Part shown: one piece after another, positions 48,662 through 56,843 of the stretch
Layout of the letters: every line of letters starts with the position of its first letter
Position numbering within the stretch: position 1 is the stretch's first letter
DNA from: Thermobifida cellulosilytica TB100
GTDB lineage: Bacteria; Actinomycetota; Actinomycetes; Streptosporangiales; Streptosporangiaceae
Direction of reading: 5' to 3'
Length of the DNA stretch: 64,000 bases
NCBI RefSeq assembly: GCF_001517975.1
Contig: NZ_KQ950180.1
Span: forward strand, 1,054,067-1,118,066
Made by a program: the position numbers and the translations under genes
Notes under the pieces: generated by a model
Told to the model about the DNA's origin: nothing
Databases searched by the model: none
Seen by the model: only the letters and a program-made list of their open reading frames with translations

Positions 48662-49859
48662 CCGGCACCGGGTCGGCGAGGTCGACCCGGTGGTCGAAGA
48701 TCCAGGAGTGCCCGCCGCGCAGCGCGATGAGCCGGAGGACGATCGGGAGCGTCAGGTCGCGCAGGAGCACCCCGATCCGGCTGGTGACGAGCTTCTGGTC
48801 GCCTCTGCGCCGCCCCTCGGCGACGATCCGTTCGACCCGGCCGCGGCGCAACCGCTCGTAGGTGCGCAGGGCCGTGGCGGGGTCGGCCGCGTCGCGCAGG
48901 CACGCGGCGAGGACCACGGCGTCCTCCACGGCCAGGGAGGCGCCCTGGCCGCTGGAGGGGGACACCGCGTGCGCGGCGTCGCCCAGCAGCGCGACCCGGC
49001 CCGAGGTCCAGCGGGGCAGCGAGGCGATGTCGTGGATGCCGACCGGGCGGAAGGCGTCGACCGGGGAGGCCCGCAGGATCTGCGTGATGGCGGGGTGGTC
49101 GTCGGCGAACAGGGCCAGGACGTGGCGCCGCCACTCCTCGGCGTCCCGCCCGGCGAGCGCGGTGCGGTCGGCTTCGGGGTGCGGGACGTTGACGAACCAG
49201 TGGTTCCGGCCGTCGGCGGCGGTCTGGTAGCCGAAGAAGGCCCGGCGGGCGAAGACCATGCGCATCGTCCGCTCCGGTGTGGCGGGGACCGGCAGGGGCG
49301 GCGCGCAGCCGCCGAGGTTGAGCAGCCCGGTGTAGGCGGGGCGGGGAGCGGACGGGTCCATGATGCGGCGCACCGGCGAGTGGATGCCGTCCGCTCCGAC
49401 GAGGACGTCGCCGTGCGCGGTGCTCCCGTCCGCGAACTCGGCGGTGACGCCGTCGTCGGTGGCGGTGAAGCCGACCAGGCGCCGTCCGTACTCGATGCGC
49501 ACCCCCTGGGCGCGGGCGCCCTCGGCGAGGACGCGCTGGAGGGTCCCGCGCATCACGGTGACGGTCTGGAGGCCCTCGTCCAGCTCGTCGGAGCCGTCGT
49601 CGAGCAGCCCGAGCCGCCGTCCCGCGCCGTTCCAGAACTCGATGCGGGTGGTGGGGAACAGGGCCGCGGAGCGGACCGGGTCGAGCAGGTCGAGCGTGCG
49701 CAGGGCGGCCAGGCCGTTGGGGGCCAGGGTGAGGAAGCTGCCCAGGGCGGGGGCGGGACCGTCGTGCGCCTCGTGGACGACCGCCTCCACCCCGACGCGG
49801 CGCAGGGCCGTCGCGACGACCGATCCGCCGATGCCGGAGCCGATGACCAGTGCTCTCAT
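48651..49859 (-). CDS. FAD-dependent monooxygenase (PHBH-type)
   Basis: The 402-residue flavoprotein begins ALVIGSGIGGSVVATALRRVGVEAVVHEA (dinucleotide-binding GxGxxG). It has the DG motif in DVLVGADGIHSPVR and the second FAD motif in GRVALLGDAAHAVSPSSGQGASLAVEDAVVLA. Such enzymes hydroxylate aromatic or polyketide substrates with NAD(P)H and O2. It is divergent from a MarR regulator with a near-perfect palindrome between them, a common arrangement for a drug- or phenolic-responsive pair. Confidence 0.92.
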   Translation of the reverse strand: MRALVIGSGIGGSVVATALRRVGVEAVVHEAHDGPAPALGSFLTLAPNGLAALRTLDLLDPVRSAALFPTTRIEFWNGAGRRLGLLDDGSDELDEGLQTVTVMRGTLQRVLAEGARAQGVRIEYGRRLVGFTATDDGVTAEFADGSTAHGDVLVGADGIHSPVRRIMDPSAPRPAYTGLLNLGGCAPPLPVPATPERTMRMVFARRAFFGYQTAADGRNHWFVNVPHPEADRTALAGRDAEEWRRHVLALFADDHPAITQILRASPVDAFRPVGIHDIASLPRWTSGRVALLGDAAHAVSPSSGQGASLAVEDAVVLAACLRDAADPATALRTYERLRRGRVERIVAEGRRRGDQKLVTSRIGVLLRDLTLPIVLRLIALRGGHSWIFDHRVDLADPVPVTD

Positions 49860-49893
49860 GGCGGAGCTCCCGATAGAATCGACGTCGCTGATT

Positions 49894-49917
49894 TATTTCT
49901 TTCGTACGAACGAAATA
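49894..49917. promoter_or_regulatory. 24-bp near-perfect palindrome between monooxygenase and marR
   Basis: Arms TATTTC-N-TTCGTA and TACGAA-N-GAAATA match at 11 of 12 positions per half. It is central in the 76-bp divergent intergenic region, as expected for a MarR dimer site controlling both genes. Confidence 0.8.
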
Positions 49918-49935
49918 TATGTCCGGAGGAGAGCC

Positions 49936-50430
49936 ATGTCAACGGACCCCTCCCCCCGCCGGGCCGCCCTGGTCGGCCGGGTCAGCGCCGCGGGCCGGGA
50001 GCTGAGCAACGCGGCGGTCGTGTTCCACACCGTGCTGGCCGAGCGGCTGGGCCTGGGGGCCACCGAGTGGAAGATTCTCGACCTGCTGGAGCGGCACGGC
50101 CCCCTGACCGCGGGAGAACTGGTGCGCCGCTCCGGGCTCGCACCGGCGTCGATCACCGGGGTGGTGGACCGCCTCCAGCGCCGCGGCTACGTCCAGCGCG
50201 GCCGGGACCCGCAGGACGGCAGGCGCGTGGTCGTGCGGATCAGCGACACGGACGCGCTGCACCGGGACGTCGGGTCGGCCTTCACCGGGCTGCTCGCCCG
50301 CCTGGAGAAGCTCTACGAGCGCTACACCGACGAGCAGTTGGAGACGGTCGACGGCTTCCTGCGCGAGGCCGCGCGGCTCCAGCGCGAGGCGGCGGCCGAG
50401 ATGGCGGAGGGCGGCGGGGACGACCGCTGA
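49936..50430 (+). CDS. MarR-family transcriptional regulator
   Basis: The 164-residue protein has a MarR winged helix: LGATEWKILDLLERHGPLTAGELVRRSGLAPASITGVVDRLQRRGYVQRGRDPQDGRRVVVRIS, with the DxR(R) wing. It is flanked by dimerisation helices at both ends. ATG 49936 follows GGAGGAG. Divergence from the flavin monooxygenase and the intervening palindrome point to local repression relieved by a small ligand. Confidence 0.92.
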   Translation: MSTDPSPRRAALVGRVSAAGRELSNAAVVFHTVLAERLGLGATEWKILDLLERHGPLTAGELVRRSGLAPASITGVVDRLQRRGYVQRGRDPQDGRRVVVRISDTDALHRDVGSAFTGLLARLEKLYERYTDEQLETVDGFLREAARLQREAAAEMAEGGGDDR

Positions 50431-50463
50431 CCGGCCCCCGCGCCGCCCTCCGGCGCCGCCTCG

Positions 50464-50844
50464 CTACCCCTGTGCCGCGCCGTCGCCCTGCTGCTGGGCG
50501 ATCTGCCTGCGCACCTCGTCCATGTCGAGGGCGCGGGCCTGCTGGATGAGGTCCTCCAGCGCGGCCTCGGGCAGGGCGCCGGGCTGGGCGTAGAGCACGG
50601 TCCGGTCGCGCACGATCATCAGCGTCGGGATCGACTGGATGTTGAAGCTGGCCGCCAGCTCCTGCTGGGCCTCGGTGTCGACCTTGGCGAACAGCAGGTC
50701 CTGGTGCTTCTCCGAAGCCCGCTCGTAGATCGGTGCGAACATCTTGCAGGGTCCGCACCAGGACGCCCAGAAGTCGATCAGGACGAAGTCGTTCTCCTGG
50801 AGCGTCTGGTTGAAGTTGTCCTTGGTCAGTTCGATGGTGGCCAC
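50464..50844 (-). CDS. Thioredoxin
   Basis: The 126-residue protein has the active site WCGPCK (C30, C33), the cis-Pro segment IQSIPTLMIVRD and an acidic Gln-rich C-terminal tail of about 20 residues beyond the usual fold. GTG 50844 follows GGAG. It reduces protein disulfides in the cytoplasm. A weak GGAAC-N18-GCT upstream only partly resembles a SigR promoter, so control by the SigR-like factor at 43834 is not claimed. Confidence 0.93.
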   Translation of the reverse strand: MATIELTKDNFNQTLQENDFVLIDFWASWCGPCKMFAPIYERASEKHQDLLFAKVDTEAQQELAASFNIQSIPTLMIVRDRTVLYAQPGALPEAALEDLIQQARALDMDEVRRQIAQQQGDGAAQG

Positions 50845-51047
50845 AGGGTCTCCTGGTCGTGGCTTCGGTAACGGTCTACAGGTAGAGCGGTTCTGCCCGC
50901 CCGTTTGTTCCGCATACCCGACACCGATTGCCTCCTTCCCCACCAGTCACAAAACCGGCAAAACCCAAGAAAGATACCGATTTGGGAGGAAAAACCGTTG
51001 CCGCGTAGATTCGTGGCTGGAACGGCCCTGCTGGGAAGGGGGGACTT

Positions 51048-51407
51048 GTGGGCGTGCTCTCCGGGGCGGACGGCGGGGGCGGCAAGGAGCCCGACTACCG
51101 GTTCACCCTCGCCAACGAACGCACCTTCCTGGCCTGGATCCGCACGGCGCTGGCGCTGGTGGCCGGATCCGTCGCGGTGCTGCACCTGGTGCCGCTGCGG
51201 TGGCACGACGGCACCCAGGCCTCGGTCGGGGTGGGGCTCGCCGTCCTGGCCGTGGCCATCACCGGTTACGCGCCGGTCCGCTGGTGGCGGGTGCAGCGCG
51301 CCATGCGGGAGAGTCGGCCGCTGCCGCCCACCCCGCTGCCGCTGGTCACCGCGATCGGCGTCGCGCTGATCGGCCTGGCCGTCGTCGCGGGGTACTACTG
51401 GCCGTGA
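51048..51407 (+). CDS. DUF202 membrane protein (first of pair)
   Basis: The 119-residue product has the DUF202 signature FTLANERTFLAWIRTALALVAGSVAV with an NERT(F/L)LAW box, followed by two further membrane helices. Such proteins (YidH-like) are small inner-membrane proteins of unknown role. GTG 51048 follows GAAGGGGG. The stop overlaps the start of a second DUF202 gene. Confidence 0.88.
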   Translation: MGVLSGADGGGGKEPDYRFTLANERTFLAWIRTALALVAGSVAVLHLVPLRWHDGTQASVGVGLAVLAVAITGYAPVRWWRVQRAMRESRPLPPTPLPLVTAIGVALIGLAVVAGYYWP

Positions 51408-51742
51408 GCGGTCCCGGGGCACCCGACAACGGCCTGCAACCCGAACGCACCCTGCTGGCCTGGCAGCGCACCCTGTTCGGCCTGGTCGCGGCCGTCCTGC
51501 TGTACCTGCGCATCCCGGTCGGGGACACGCCCGGCGGCGCGGCCGGCCGGCTGCTCGTGGTCTCCGTCCTGCTCGGGGCCTGCGCCGTGCTCGTCGTCCA
51601 CCTGCGGTGGCGCTGGCGGCGCCCCTCCCCCGCCCGCACCGCGCGTCCCGCCCCGCTGGCCCGCCCGTGGACCCTCGTGCTGCTGAGCGCGGTCGTGACC
51701 GGGCTGGCCGTGGCCACCGCCCTGTCCGCACTCCTGCGCTGA
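51404..51742 (+). CDS. DUF202 membrane protein (second of pair)
   Basis: The 112-residue product carries the related box LQPERTLLAWQRTLFGLVAAVLLYLR and two later helices. GTG 51404 overlaps the previous TGA by four bases (GTGA), so the pair is translationally coupled and probably forms a heteromeric membrane unit. Tandem DUF202 genes are common in actinobacteria. Confidence 0.87.
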   Translation: MSGPGAPDNGLQPERTLLAWQRTLFGLVAAVLLYLRIPVGDTPGGAAGRLLVVSVLLGACAVLVVHLRWRWRRPSPARTARPAPLARPWTLVLLSAVVTGLAVATALSALLR

Positions 51743-51792
51743 CGGCGCTGCCGCGGCACCGGGACGCCCGGCGCCGCGGCAGCCGTCCGCGG

Positions 51793-52752
51793 TCAGGACC
51801 GCTTGGACTCGACGATGGAGTTGATGATGTCGTCGAGGCGGCGGGTCGGCTCGTAGCCGATGAGCTCTTTGGCCAGCGAGGTGTCGGGCATGCGGCGGCG
51901 CATGTCCTCGTAGCCCTCGCCGTACGCCTTCTCGTACGGGATGTACTCGATCGTGCTGCTCGACCCGGTCAGCTCGATGACCCGCTCGGCGAGGCCGCGG
52001 ATGGAGACCTCCTCCATGCCGCCGAGGTTGACCGCCCGGTTGTAGGCGGCGGGCGTGTCCATCAGTTTCACGACGGCCGGAACGACGTCGAAGACCGACC
52101 CGAAACAGCGCCGCTGGGTGCCGTCGCCGTAGACGGTGATCGGCTCGCCGGCCAGCGCCTGCCCCACGAAGCGCGGCACGACCATGCCGTAGCGGCCGGT
52201 CTGGCGCGGGCCGACGATGTTGAAGAACCGGGTGATGACCGTCGGGATGCCGGTCTCCCGGCCGTAGACGTAGGCGACCAGCTCGTCCAGGCCCTTGGCC
52301 GCCGCGTAGGACCAGCGGCTCTTCAGCGGCGAGCCGAGGATGCGGTCGGCGTCCTCGGTCAGGCCGTCCGCGTCGTTCTTGCCGTACACCTCGCTCGTGG
52401 AAGCGACCATGATGCGCGCCCCGTGCCGGGCGGCGGCGTCGACCACGGTCTCGGTGCCGTGCAGGTTGACGCGGAGCGACTCCAGCGGCCTGTCCACGAT
52501 GGTGTGCACGCCCACCGCGGCGGCCAGGTGGAACACGGTGTCGCAGGATCCGACCAGGTCGTCGACCAGGGCAGCGTCCAGGATCGACCCCTTGACGAAC
52601 TCGAAGTTCGGGGCGTCGGCGAGCTGCCGCAGGTTCTCCTCGGAACCGGTGGACAGGTCGTCGAGGACGGTCACCTGGTGCCCCTGCGCGACCAGGTAGT
52701 CGCACAGATGGGACCCGATGAACCCAGCGCCGCCGGTGACCAGGGCTTTCAC
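51793..52752 (-). CDS. NAD-dependent sugar-nucleotide epimerase/dehydratase
   Basis: This 319-residue extended SDR has KALVTGGAGFIGSHLCDYLVAQG (GxxGxxG) at the start, the STSEVYGKND serine segment, and YAAAK as the catalytic Tyr-Lys pair around residue 150. The HLAAAVGVHTIVDRP and FFNIVGPRQTGRYGMVVPRF blocks are closest to UDP-glucose 4-epimerase/UDP-xylose-synthase-like enzymes. It is the last gene of a leftward group with a PIG-L deacetylase and a WbqC-like protein. Confidence 0.9.
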   Translation of the reverse strand: MKALVTGGAGFIGSHLCDYLVAQGHQVTVLDDLSTGSEENLRQLADAPNFEFVKGSILDAALVDDLVGSCDTVFHLAAAVGVHTIVDRPLESLRVNLHGTETVVDAAARHGARIMVASTSEVYGKNDADGLTEDADRILGSPLKSRWSYAAAKGLDELVAYVYGRETGIPTVITRFFNIVGPRQTGRYGMVVPRFVGQALAGEPITVYGDGTQRRCFGSVFDVVPAVVKLMDTPAAYNRAVNLGGMEEVSIRGLAERVIELTGSSSTIEYIPYEKAYGEGYEDMRRRMPDTSLAKELIGYEPTRRLDDIINSIVESKRS

Positions 52753-52831
52753 GCTATTACTCCTTCGGAAAAGACACGGACCGGGCAGGGTGTCGGCGGT
52801 ACACGGCGTCCGTGCGGCGCCGCACCGACGG

Positions 52832-53545
52832 TCAGGCCAACCACCGCATCATGTGGTAGGCCTCCGCGTAGGGCACACTCGAGTGCATGCCACGCAGCAC
52901 CGCCAGGCTTCGGAGGGTCAGGTCGGAACGGGTGTGCGGGTGGTCGTGGGTCTGGGACCCGTACAGGTGCATCGCCTCGATCTTGGCCTCCACCTGCTCC
53001 TCGGTGAGCTCCACGAAGAAGTTGGGAGACGGAGCGGCGTCGTAGCGCCACTGGTCGGCGGCCTCCTCGTAGGCCAGGACCAGGCGCGGGTGGTGGCGCA
53101 GCCGGGTGTTGGACGGCCGCAGCGCGGTGTGCACGGCCTCGGCGGTCACCTGGTGGTCCTGGTTGTAGCTGGTGCGGTGCGGCGCGATCACCGTGGTCGG
53201 CCGCAGCGTCTCGATGGACAGCGGGCTGTGGCGCTCGATCGCGTTGGTCAGTTCGAACCGGGGCACGGCGTCGAGCTTCAGGTGGTAGCGGTCGCCCGGG
53301 AAGGCGAAGTCCCAGCCGTCCCAGTCGAAGAAGTCCGCGACCGCCTTGACCTCGCCGTAGCGCTCGTCCGCGGTGGACAGTCCCCTGGCGGAGTTGTCCG
53401 CGGTGTCCCCGACCGTCATGAACTGGATGTAGACCTCGGCGCCGGCCTCCTTGGCCTTGCGCATCAACCCTCCGCAGCCGAGGGTCTCGTCGTCGGGGTG
53501 CGGTGCGAGGATGAGAATCCGCTCACGGGACCAGTCGATCATCAT
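52832..53545 (-). CDS. PIG-L/LmbE-family deacetylase
   Basis: The 237-residue protein has the metal-binding ILAPHPDDETLGCGG motif near residue 13 and the second site SYNQDHQVT. Family members deacetylate GlcNAc-containing substrates, including GlcNAc-inositol, GlcNAc-malate and sugar nucleotides. Here the neighbours suggest a sugar in a surface glycoconjugate. Two adjacent ATGs (53545 and 53542) are possible, with AAGGAC upstream. It lies between the WbqC-like and epimerase genes. Confidence 0.88.
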   Translation of the reverse strand: MMIDWSRERILILAPHPDDETLGCGGLMRKAKEAGAEVYIQFMTVGDTADNSARGLSTADERYGEVKAVADFFDWDGWDFAFPGDRYHLKLDAVPRFELTNAIERHSPLSIETLRPTTVIAPHRTSYNQDHQVTAEAVHTALRPSNTRLRHHPRLVLAYEEAADQWRYDAAPSPNFFVELTEEQVEAKIEAMHLYGSQTHDHPHTRSDLTLRSLAVLRGMHSSVPYAEAYHMMRWLA

Positions 53546-53642
53546 TCGGTGTCCTTAGAAGTAGGGCATCGGAAGTAGATACGCGGCCCGCGGACCGCGC
53601 GGCCTCGACGGCGGGAACAGGGCAGACAGGTCGACGGTGGGT

Positions 53643-54350
53643 TCAGGCAGAGGTACGGGCTGCACGCACCAGCTCCATTCCTTCGGGACCGACGTTGAGC
53701 AGCAGATCCACTGCGGCCATGCGGGGCAGGAACTCCTGCCCGCGGCGGTTGTGCTGCGGGTACTCCGGGTGCCGGAAGCCCTGCCACTCGACCTCGATGC
53801 CGTACCGGTCGAAGACCTCGGGGTCGAGGTAGGCGCGGGCCCCCTCACCGGAGAGCATGGTCGTCGCACCGACCTTCGCGCTGATCTGCGCGAGCAGCTC
53901 GCTCTTCTGCGCGGTGAACTCCCCCAGCTCGCTGGAGCGCACCATGGGCGTGGTGATGCCGAAGGCGTCGAGGACGACCTGGGTGGTCGCCATGGAGAGG
54001 TCGACCAGCCGCTCCCAGCGGCGGTCGTAGACGGCCGTGATCTGCGGGCCGTACTCCTCCCAGAAAGGCGCCTTGCGGTAGCAGTGCTCCGCCAGCGTCT
54101 TGCGGTGCTTGTCCCACCACGGGGAGTCGTTGTTGACGGTCTTGTCGATGATCCGCTCGCTCCGGCTGCGCTGCACCACCGGAACCGTCAGCAGAACCGG
54201 ACCATTCTTCGCGGCCACGTAGTTGCGGTGCTGCCACCCCTTGCGTTCGAATTGGACGTGATCGAGGACGACGAACAGATCACAACGGTCGATCTTGTCC
54301 AACAGGCCCAGCCAAGGCAGATAGTGCGGCTGGTGCAAGGCAACACGCAC
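53643..54350 (-). CDS. WbqC-like protein
   Basis: The 235-residue product begins RVALHQPHYLPWLGLLDKI, the diagnostic WbqC start, and continues with DRCDLFVVLDHVQFERKGWQHRN and LTVPVV and ends with a typical EFLPRMAAVDLLLNVGPEGM. WbqC proteins occur in O-antigen and amino-sugar clusters and are proposed acyl- or aminoacyl-transfer enzymes. The reaction is not established for this subgroup. GTG 54350 lies six bases after GGGGAG. It leads the leftward glyco-operon. Confidence 0.88.
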   Translation of the reverse strand: MRVALHQPHYLPWLGLLDKIDRCDLFVVLDHVQFERKGWQHRNYVAAKNGPVLLTVPVVQRSRSERIIDKTVNNDSPWWDKHRKTLAEHCYRKAPFWEEYGPQITAVYDRRWERLVDLSMATTQVVLDAFGITTPMVRSSELGEFTAQKSELLAQISAKVGATTMLSGEGARAYLDPEVFDRYGIEVEWQGFRHPEYPQHNRRGQEFLPRMAAVDLLLNVGPEGMELVRAARTSA

Positions 54351-54715
54351 AGTGACTCCCCATTCACGCAGACGGTCGAACGCCGTGATCTCTGCTCGAG
54401 GATACGGGACCCGAGGCCCGACCGCCCCTCCCCTTGACTCTGAGCAACCCCTTTCATCACCCAAGTCATATATTCGTAACCGAAGCGTGCCGCGCATCCT
54501 CAATTACGACGATGTTTTGTGCGGGACAATCTCTTGGGACGAGTCGGCGTTCCCCGGATTAACGGAGTAATCGTGCGCCCCCGCGACGGGGCCGCGTTCG
54601 ATTTGGCCGCGTTCCGATCCGCTGCTCGCCCAGGGCAACTGACCGCCCCGTTGGAACGTCCCTACAACGGTGGCCTGTCATCTGCTCTCACCCCGTCGCT
54701 CTTCGGAGGTCCCCA
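54351..54715. other. Divergent promoter region of the glyco cluster
   Basis: About 365 bp separate the WbqC-like and GT2 genes. The segment 54455-54530 is AT-rich for this genome (CATATATTCGTAACCG) and is a plausible site for both promoters. No ORF with coding character was found. Confidence 0.45.
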
Positions 54716-56257
54716 GTGCGCACCGCCCGTTTCATCGGTAGCTGGCTCGCGGGCCTGCTCTCGTTGTCGACCGCGGCCCTGCTCTTCGTGCTGTGGCTCA
54801 GGTTCGTACTCGGGTCCGCCGAAGACACCCCGATCGTCCTGCTGCTCCTCATCGGGGTGGGCCTCAACCTCATGGTCTGGTCGCTCATCGGCCTGATCCG
54901 GCTGGTGGACGAGTGGGTCCACAAGCTGCTGGGGCGCGACCCATCCACGCTGCTGCCCCGCAAGGAGGCGCCGCTTCCCGCGGGCGCCCGCATCCGGGAC
55001 GAGGACAAGCGGGTGACGCGCGCCCGCTCCGACAGCGGCCGGCGCCGGCGCCGCGGCGACCTCACCCCGGTCCTCAACCCCGACACCGGGCAGTTCGAGA
55101 TCCCCAAGGTCAATACCGACCCGGAGACCATCTCGCTGGCGGTCATCATCCCGGCGCACAACGAGGAGCCGGTCATCGACGGGGCGATCCGGTCCGCGCT
55201 GCGGCTGTTCGACCGCTGGGACATCTACGTGGTGTCGGACAGCTCCAAGGACGCCACCGCCGAGATCGCCGCGCAGACCGGCGTCAACGTCCTGGAGCTG
55301 CTGACCAACCGCGGCAAGGCGGGGGCGATCGAGGCGGTCATCCAGGAGTTCGACCTCATCGAGAACTACGACGGCGTGGTGATCCTCGACGCCGACACCG
55401 AGCTGCACGAGGACTACGTCAAGGGCGTGCGCGACCAGCTCCGCGACCCCACGGTCGCCGCCGTCGCCGGATTCGTCGTCGCCGAGTGGAAGCCGCAGCA
55501 GCGCACCGTCATCGGCCGCCTCATCTCGGCCTACCGCGACCGGCTGTACTGGCTGTTGCAGTACATGCTCCGCTTCGGCCAGACCTGGCGGTTCACCAGC
55601 GTCACCTTCATCGTCCCCGGCTTCGCCAGCACCTACCGCACCAGCGTGCTGAAGCACCTGGAGATCAACCCCAAAGGGCTGGTCATCGAGGACTTCAACA
55701 TGACCTTCGAGGTGCACCACAAGAAGCTGGGCCGCATCTCGATGCGTCCCGACACCAAGGCCTACTCCCAGGACCCCTTCACCCTGCGGGACTACAAGAG
55801 CCAGGTGCGGCGGTGGAGCCTGGGCTTCTGGCAGACGGTGCGGCGGCACGGCATCTGGCCGAGCCTGTTCTGGTTCTCGCTGTTCTTCTACATCCTGGAG
55901 GTCGTGCTCGTCGCGGCCATGCTGCTGGTCACCGCGCTGATCTTCGTGTTCGTGCTGCCTCCGGCGCTGTTCGGGGACGCCGTGCTCGCCGTGGACTGGT
56001 ACGCCGACGGGTACACGGCGGTCACGTCGATGCTGCCGCTGAGCACGGTGGCGGTCGGCCTCTTCGTCCCCGACTACATCCTCACCTGCGTCATCGCGAT
56101 GGTGCGGCGGCGGCCCAGCTACCTGTTCTACGGGCTGTTCTTCCTGCCGCTGCGGCTGCTCGACTCCTACCTGACGCTGCTCACCATCCCGCAGGCGTGG
56201 ACCGCCAAGTCCGACGGCCGGTGGAAGAGCCCCGAGCGCGTGTCGATCAAGAGCTGA
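54716..56257 (+). CDS. Processive GT2 polysaccharide synthase-like glycosyltransferase
   Basis: The 513-residue membrane enzyme has two N-terminal helices, then a GT2 domain with VIIPAHNEEPVIDGAI, the DAD motif at 225-227, IEDFNM as acceptor Asp region, and QVRRW at 363-367. About four C-terminal helices follow. The D,D,D,QxxRW pattern is typical of processive synthases (chitin, hyaluronan, cellulose or poly-GlcNAc type). GTG 54716 follows GGAGG. The nearby PIG-L deacetylase makes an amino-sugar polymer an attractive but unproven product. Confidence 0.9.
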   Translation: MRTARFIGSWLAGLLSLSTAALLFVLWLRFVLGSAEDTPIVLLLLIGVGLNLMVWSLIGLIRLVDEWVHKLLGRDPSTLLPRKEAPLPAGARIRDEDKRVTRARSDSGRRRRRGDLTPVLNPDTGQFEIPKVNTDPETISLAVIIPAHNEEPVIDGAIRSALRLFDRWDIYVVSDSSKDATAEIAAQTGVNVLELLTNRGKAGAIEAVIQEFDLIENYDGVVILDADTELHEDYVKGVRDQLRDPTVAAVAGFVVAEWKPQQRTVIGRLISAYRDRLYWLLQYMLRFGQTWRFTSVTFIVPGFASTYRTSVLKHLEINPKGLVIEDFNMTFEVHHKKLGRISMRPDTKAYSQDPFTLRDYKSQVRRWSLGFWQTVRRHGIWPSLFWFSLFFYILEVVLVAAMLLVTALIFVFVLPPALFGDAVLAVDWYADGYTAVTSMLPLSTVAVGLFVPDYILTCVIAMVRRRPSYLFYGLFFLPLRLLDSYLTLLTIPQAWTAKSDGRWKSPERVSIKS

Positions 56258-56340
56258 CGCCGCGACCTGGGCGGACGCCGAGAGCCGCCCCGGATCACGG
56301 CCGCCTCGCCCAGCGCTTAGGCTCGAAGAGAAGAACAGCA

Positions 56341-56392
56341 CGGACCCGGTCCCCGCGCGCAGCTCCGGAGCTGCGCGCGGGGACCGGGTCCG
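56341..56392. terminator. Perfect 52-bp palindrome
   Basis: Two 26-bp arms meeting at CTCCGGAG are exactly complementary with no loop. It lies 83 bp after the GT2 stop and 28 bp before the DUF3817 start. It may be a strong terminator that also insulates the next gene, or a binding site. Its length and perfection exceed other hairpins in the window. Confidence 0.75.
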
Positions 56393-56420
56393 GTCGCAGG
56401 ATCCGAGCCGAGGTGCCCCG

Positions 56421-56843
56421 TTGGAGAACAAGCGTCTTCCCCTCACCGTCTACCGCGTCCTGGCCTACGTCACCTCGACGTGGCTGCTGCTGCTGACCTT
56501 CGTGGCGATGCCCGCCAAGTACCTCGTCGGGGAGACCGCGCGCTTCTCCCTGGCCCCGGCCCCCGCGGGCATGGAGCAGTGGTTCGGCGACGAGACGCCG
56601 CTGATGATGGTCATCGCGGTCCCGCACGGCTACCTCTACATGGCGTTCGTGCTGTCGGTGCTGTGGCTGGCGCTGCGGCGGCGGTGGAACGCGCTCCGCA
56701 CGGTCGGGGTGATGCTGTCCGGGACGATCCCGCTGGCGGGCTTCTTCGTGGAGCGCCGGGTGGCGGCCCGGGAGAAGGCCGCGCTCGACGCCGAGGAGCA
56801 GGCGTCCGCGGCTCAGTCCACGGCGGTGCCCGCCGAGGGCTGA
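56421..56843 (+). CDS. DUF3817 integral membrane protein
   Basis: The 140-residue product has three predicted helices (VYRVLAYVTSTWLLLLTFVAMP, IAVPHGYLYMAFVLSVLWLAL, VGVMLSGTIPLAGFFVERRV) and the DUF3817 features PxKY near residue 32 and PHGYLYM near 74. The start is a TTG with GAGGTG upstream. Family function is unknown. Its 3' end overlaps the convergent SURF1-like gene by 31 bp. Confidence 0.85.
   Translation: MENKRLPLTVYRVLAYVTSTWLLLLTFVAMPAKYLVGETARFSLAPAPAGMEQWFGDETPLMMVIAVPHGYLYMAFVLSVLWLALRRRWNALRTVGVMLSGTIPLAGFFVERRVAAREKAALDAEEQASAAQSTAVPAEG

Noticed and set aside
50845..51047. A SigR-type promoter (GGAAT-N18-GTT) for thioredoxin
   Set aside because: The best candidate reads GGAAC-N18-GCT, with two mismatches at key positions.
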